Below are positions 62,438 to 64,000 of a stretch of 64,000 bases of DNA, piece by piece. The position numbers and the translations under genes are program-made. The notes under the pieces were generated by a model, which saw nothing but the letters and a program-made list of their open reading frames with translations, was not told the origin of the DNA and searched no databases. Source of the stretch: Methylobacterium sp. Leaf465 (GTDB lineage Bacteria; Pseudomonadota; Alphaproteobacteria; Rhizobiales; Beijerinckiaceae); assembly GCF_001424705.1 (NCBI RefSeq), contig NZ_LMRA01000046.1, forward strand, positions 63,192 through 127,191. Reading direction: 5' to 3'. Each line of letters opens with the position of its first letter. The first letter of the stretch is position 1.

Positions 62438-63601
62438 TCAGGCCCGGGGGCCCTCGGCCGGCTCGCCCTGCGTGAAGTCCCGCCAGAGCAGGATCAGCGC
62501 CGCCATCACGGCCGGGCCGAGGAACAGCCCCAGGAGGCCAAAGGTCTCGACGCCGCCGAGGATGCCCAGCAGCACCCAGAGGAAGGGCAGGCGGGTGGTG
62601 CCGCCGATCAGGGCCGGACGCACGAAGTGGTCCGCCACGAAGGTGACGACGAAGCCCGCCACCACCACGACCGCCGCCGGCACCACCGCGCCGTTGGCGA
62701 GCAGGATCGCGGCCGCGATGCCGAAGACCAGGGGCGCCCCGAACGGGATCATCGCCGCCACCGCCGTCAGGGCCCCGAGCAGCACCGGGTGCGGCACGCC
62801 GGCGAAGAAGTAGACGATCCCCAGAAGCAGGCCCTCGCCGAGGCCGACCAGGACGAGGCCGTCCACGGTGCCGTGCACCGAGGCCACCATCTGCCGTGCC
62901 ACCCGCTCGCCGCGGGGGCCGAACAGCTTGGCGCTGGCGGCCAGCACCTGCGCGGCGACCGCCCGGCCGTCGCGGAACAGGAAGAACAGCGCCACGAGGG
63001 TGAAGCCGAACAGGACCACGCGCCGGACGATCTGCGCCCCGAGGCTGCGGGTCACGCCGATCACCGAGGAATTGTCGAAGCGGTGCAGGAGCTCCGAGCC
63101 GGCGGCGGGGTGGCTCAGGTTCTCCGCCCACCAGGCCTGCGCCTGCGCCGCACCGAAGGGCAGGTGGCCGAGAAAGTCCGGCACGGGGATGCCGGATTTC
63201 TCGAAGGAGCGGGCCCAGGCGACCACGTCGTGGGCCTCCCGCGCCGCCTGCACGCCCAGCACCACCAGGGGAATCAGGAAGACCAGGGCCACCGCCGCGG
63301 TGAAGAGGAGCGGTAGGAGGATGTTGTGCCGGCCCGGCGGCCAGCGCCGCTCCGCACGGGCGTAGAGGGGCCCGAGGGCGATCGCCAGGATCACCGCCCA
63401 GACCAGGGCCGGGATGAAGGGGTGCAGGACCCAGATCCCGAGGCCCGCCAGGGCGAGGAACAGGGCAAGGCGCGCGAGGCTCTGCGCCGAGCCCGATACT
63501 GGGTGCGCCCCCGCACGCGGCGGAGGGTCGGAAAGCGAGCGCGGGTCGGGCGCGCCCGCCGGCGGCGTGCCGGCCGGCGTCACGGAGGGAAGCTGGACCA
63601 T
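62438..63601 (-). CDS. AI-2E family transporter-like membrane protein
   Basis: 387 aa, about 8 membrane helices after an N-terminal Pro-rich, disordered lead of about 40 residues. The family features are LHPFIPALVWAVILAIAL, a large periplasmic loop (about 110-170), and PHPVLLGALTAVAAMIPFGAPLVFG. The substrate is not determined; the family name is historical. It is convergent with the DUF411 gene. Confidence 0.85.
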   Translation of the reverse strand: MVQLPSVTPAGTPPAGAPDPRSLSDPPPRAGAHPVSGSAQSLARLALFLALAGLGIWVLHPFIPALVWAVILAIALGPLYARAERRWPPGRHNILLPLLFTAAVALVFLIPLVVLGVQAAREAHDVVAWARSFEKSGIPVPDFLGHLPFGAAQAQAWWAENLSHPAAGSELLHRFDNSSVIGVTRSLGAQIVRRVVLFGFTLVALFFLFRDGRAVAAQVLAASAKLFGPRGERVARQMVASVHGTVDGLVLVGLGEGLLLGIVYFFAGVPHPVLLGALTAVAAMIPFGAPLVFGIAAAILLANGAVVPAAVVVVAGFVVTFVADHFVRPALIGGTTRLPFLWVLLGILGGVETFGLLGLFLGPAVMAALILLWRDFTQGEPAEGPRA

Positions 63602-63899
63602 CGTGTTGTGCGACCTCGTGCGGAGCGGCCGCGGCGGCCACGTCCTGCCAGTGCATCTAGTCCATCGCCGCGGGATCGGAATGGAAACGCCGGCCGGATC
63701 GCGACGCCGTGATGGCCACGGTTGCCCCTCCTGACCCCCTCGTGTAAGGGACCGCCTTCACTGTCCAGGGCGGCGGCAGCGCCGGCCCACGGGGCATGCT
63801 GCGCGACCGGGGGCACCGGGCATCATGCGCCGGATCGCTCCGGCCCCCGATCGGCACGGGCCGAATCCGGCGGGATACCCAGTCACACGGCGAGAACGC
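63602..63899. other. intergenic region before the acyl carrier protein gene
   Basis: 298 nt between divergent genes. It must hold both promoters. No strong boxes or small gene were seen. Confidence 0.45.
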
Positions 63900-64000
63900 A
63901 TGTCCGACCAGACCCACACCGCCACCTTCGACCGCGTCGCGGACATCATCGCCGACACCGCCGACATCCCGCGGGACACGATCACCCCCGAGAGCCACGC
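63900..64000 (+). CDS. acyl carrier protein, 5' end only (cut by the window edge)
   Basis: The first 33 codons from ATG 63900 read as an acyl carrier protein: TFDRVADIIADTADIP, then DTITPESHA. The serine for 4'-phosphopantetheine lies beyond the edge. The spacing ITPESHA followed by the missing core fits an AcpP-like or specialised ACP used for lipid synthesis. Confidence 0.75.
   Translation, partial: MSDQTHTATFDRVADIIADTADIPRDTITPESH

Overview
The window is very GC-rich, dense DNA from a Hyphomicrobiales alphaproteobacterium, most likely Methylobacterium or Methylorubrum. That reading rests on the FixL-FixJ-FixK oxygen cascade, an F1-ATPase zeta-type inhibitor, phasin and PhaR-like proteins, an ECF/NrsF pair and the style of GyrB. 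The genus is inferred from protein character and composition, not from a database match. I saw no rRNA, tRNA, CRISPR array, transposase or integrase.

Region 1 (about 0.7-15 kb) is ordinary chromosome. It holds a LOV hybrid histidine kinase, an unknown secreted protein, a class A penicillin-binding protein, a GH13 trehalose synthase-like enzyme, a DUF3892 protein, an orphan HigA antitoxin, a UbiB kinase-like protein, an MBL-fold hydrolase and gyrB, which is followed by a perfect 12-bp inverted repeat.

Region 2 (about 14.9-53.6 kb) is the interesting part: a 35-kb low-oxygen and stress island. At least 22 copies of a 14-bp FNR/FixK-type box (TTGAN6TCAA and close variants) lie in it, 20 of them 53-86 nt before a start codon. 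I noticed none elsewhere in the window. The island encodes its own sensor-regulator chain: heme-PAS FixL, FixJ, and a FixK-type regulator without an Fe-S cysteine cluster but with the FNR recognition residues. The box-associated genes include cytochrome bd (CioAB plus a 38-aa DUF2474/CydX-like subunit), two P-type ATPases, universal stress proteins, triple-BON proteins, three small c-type cytochromes, phosphoketolase-AckA-Pta, an ATP synthase zeta-like inhibitor, a phasin, SPW-repeat membrane proteins, a potassium channel operon that ends in an NRAMP transporter, and several small unknown proteins. A zinc alcohol dehydrogenase, a BLUF photoreceptor, a host-attachment-like protein, a short PhaR-like protein and an S41 protease lie among them. 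The picture is a dormancy-type programme for oxygen loss: high-affinity respiration, substrate-level ATP from sugar phosphates, limits on ATP hydrolysis, ion homeostasis, carbon storage and stress protection. Decay is visible too: CysQ and COG2187 fragments joined tail to tail, and a frameshifted, truncated glucokinase at the right edge.

Region 3 (about 54-62.3 kb) is a copper island: a DUF305-like/CusF fusion, a second CusF, a Tat-exported multicopper oxidase, an outer-membrane TolC-like lipoprotein, a small lipoprotein, a Cys/His-bearing secreted protein, a DUF2231 membrane protein with a His-rich tail, an ECF sigma factor with an NrsF-type anti-sigma, and a DUF411 metal-binding protein. 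No RND pump or adaptor is present in the window. The right edge has an AI-2E family transporter and the start of an acyl carrier protein gene.
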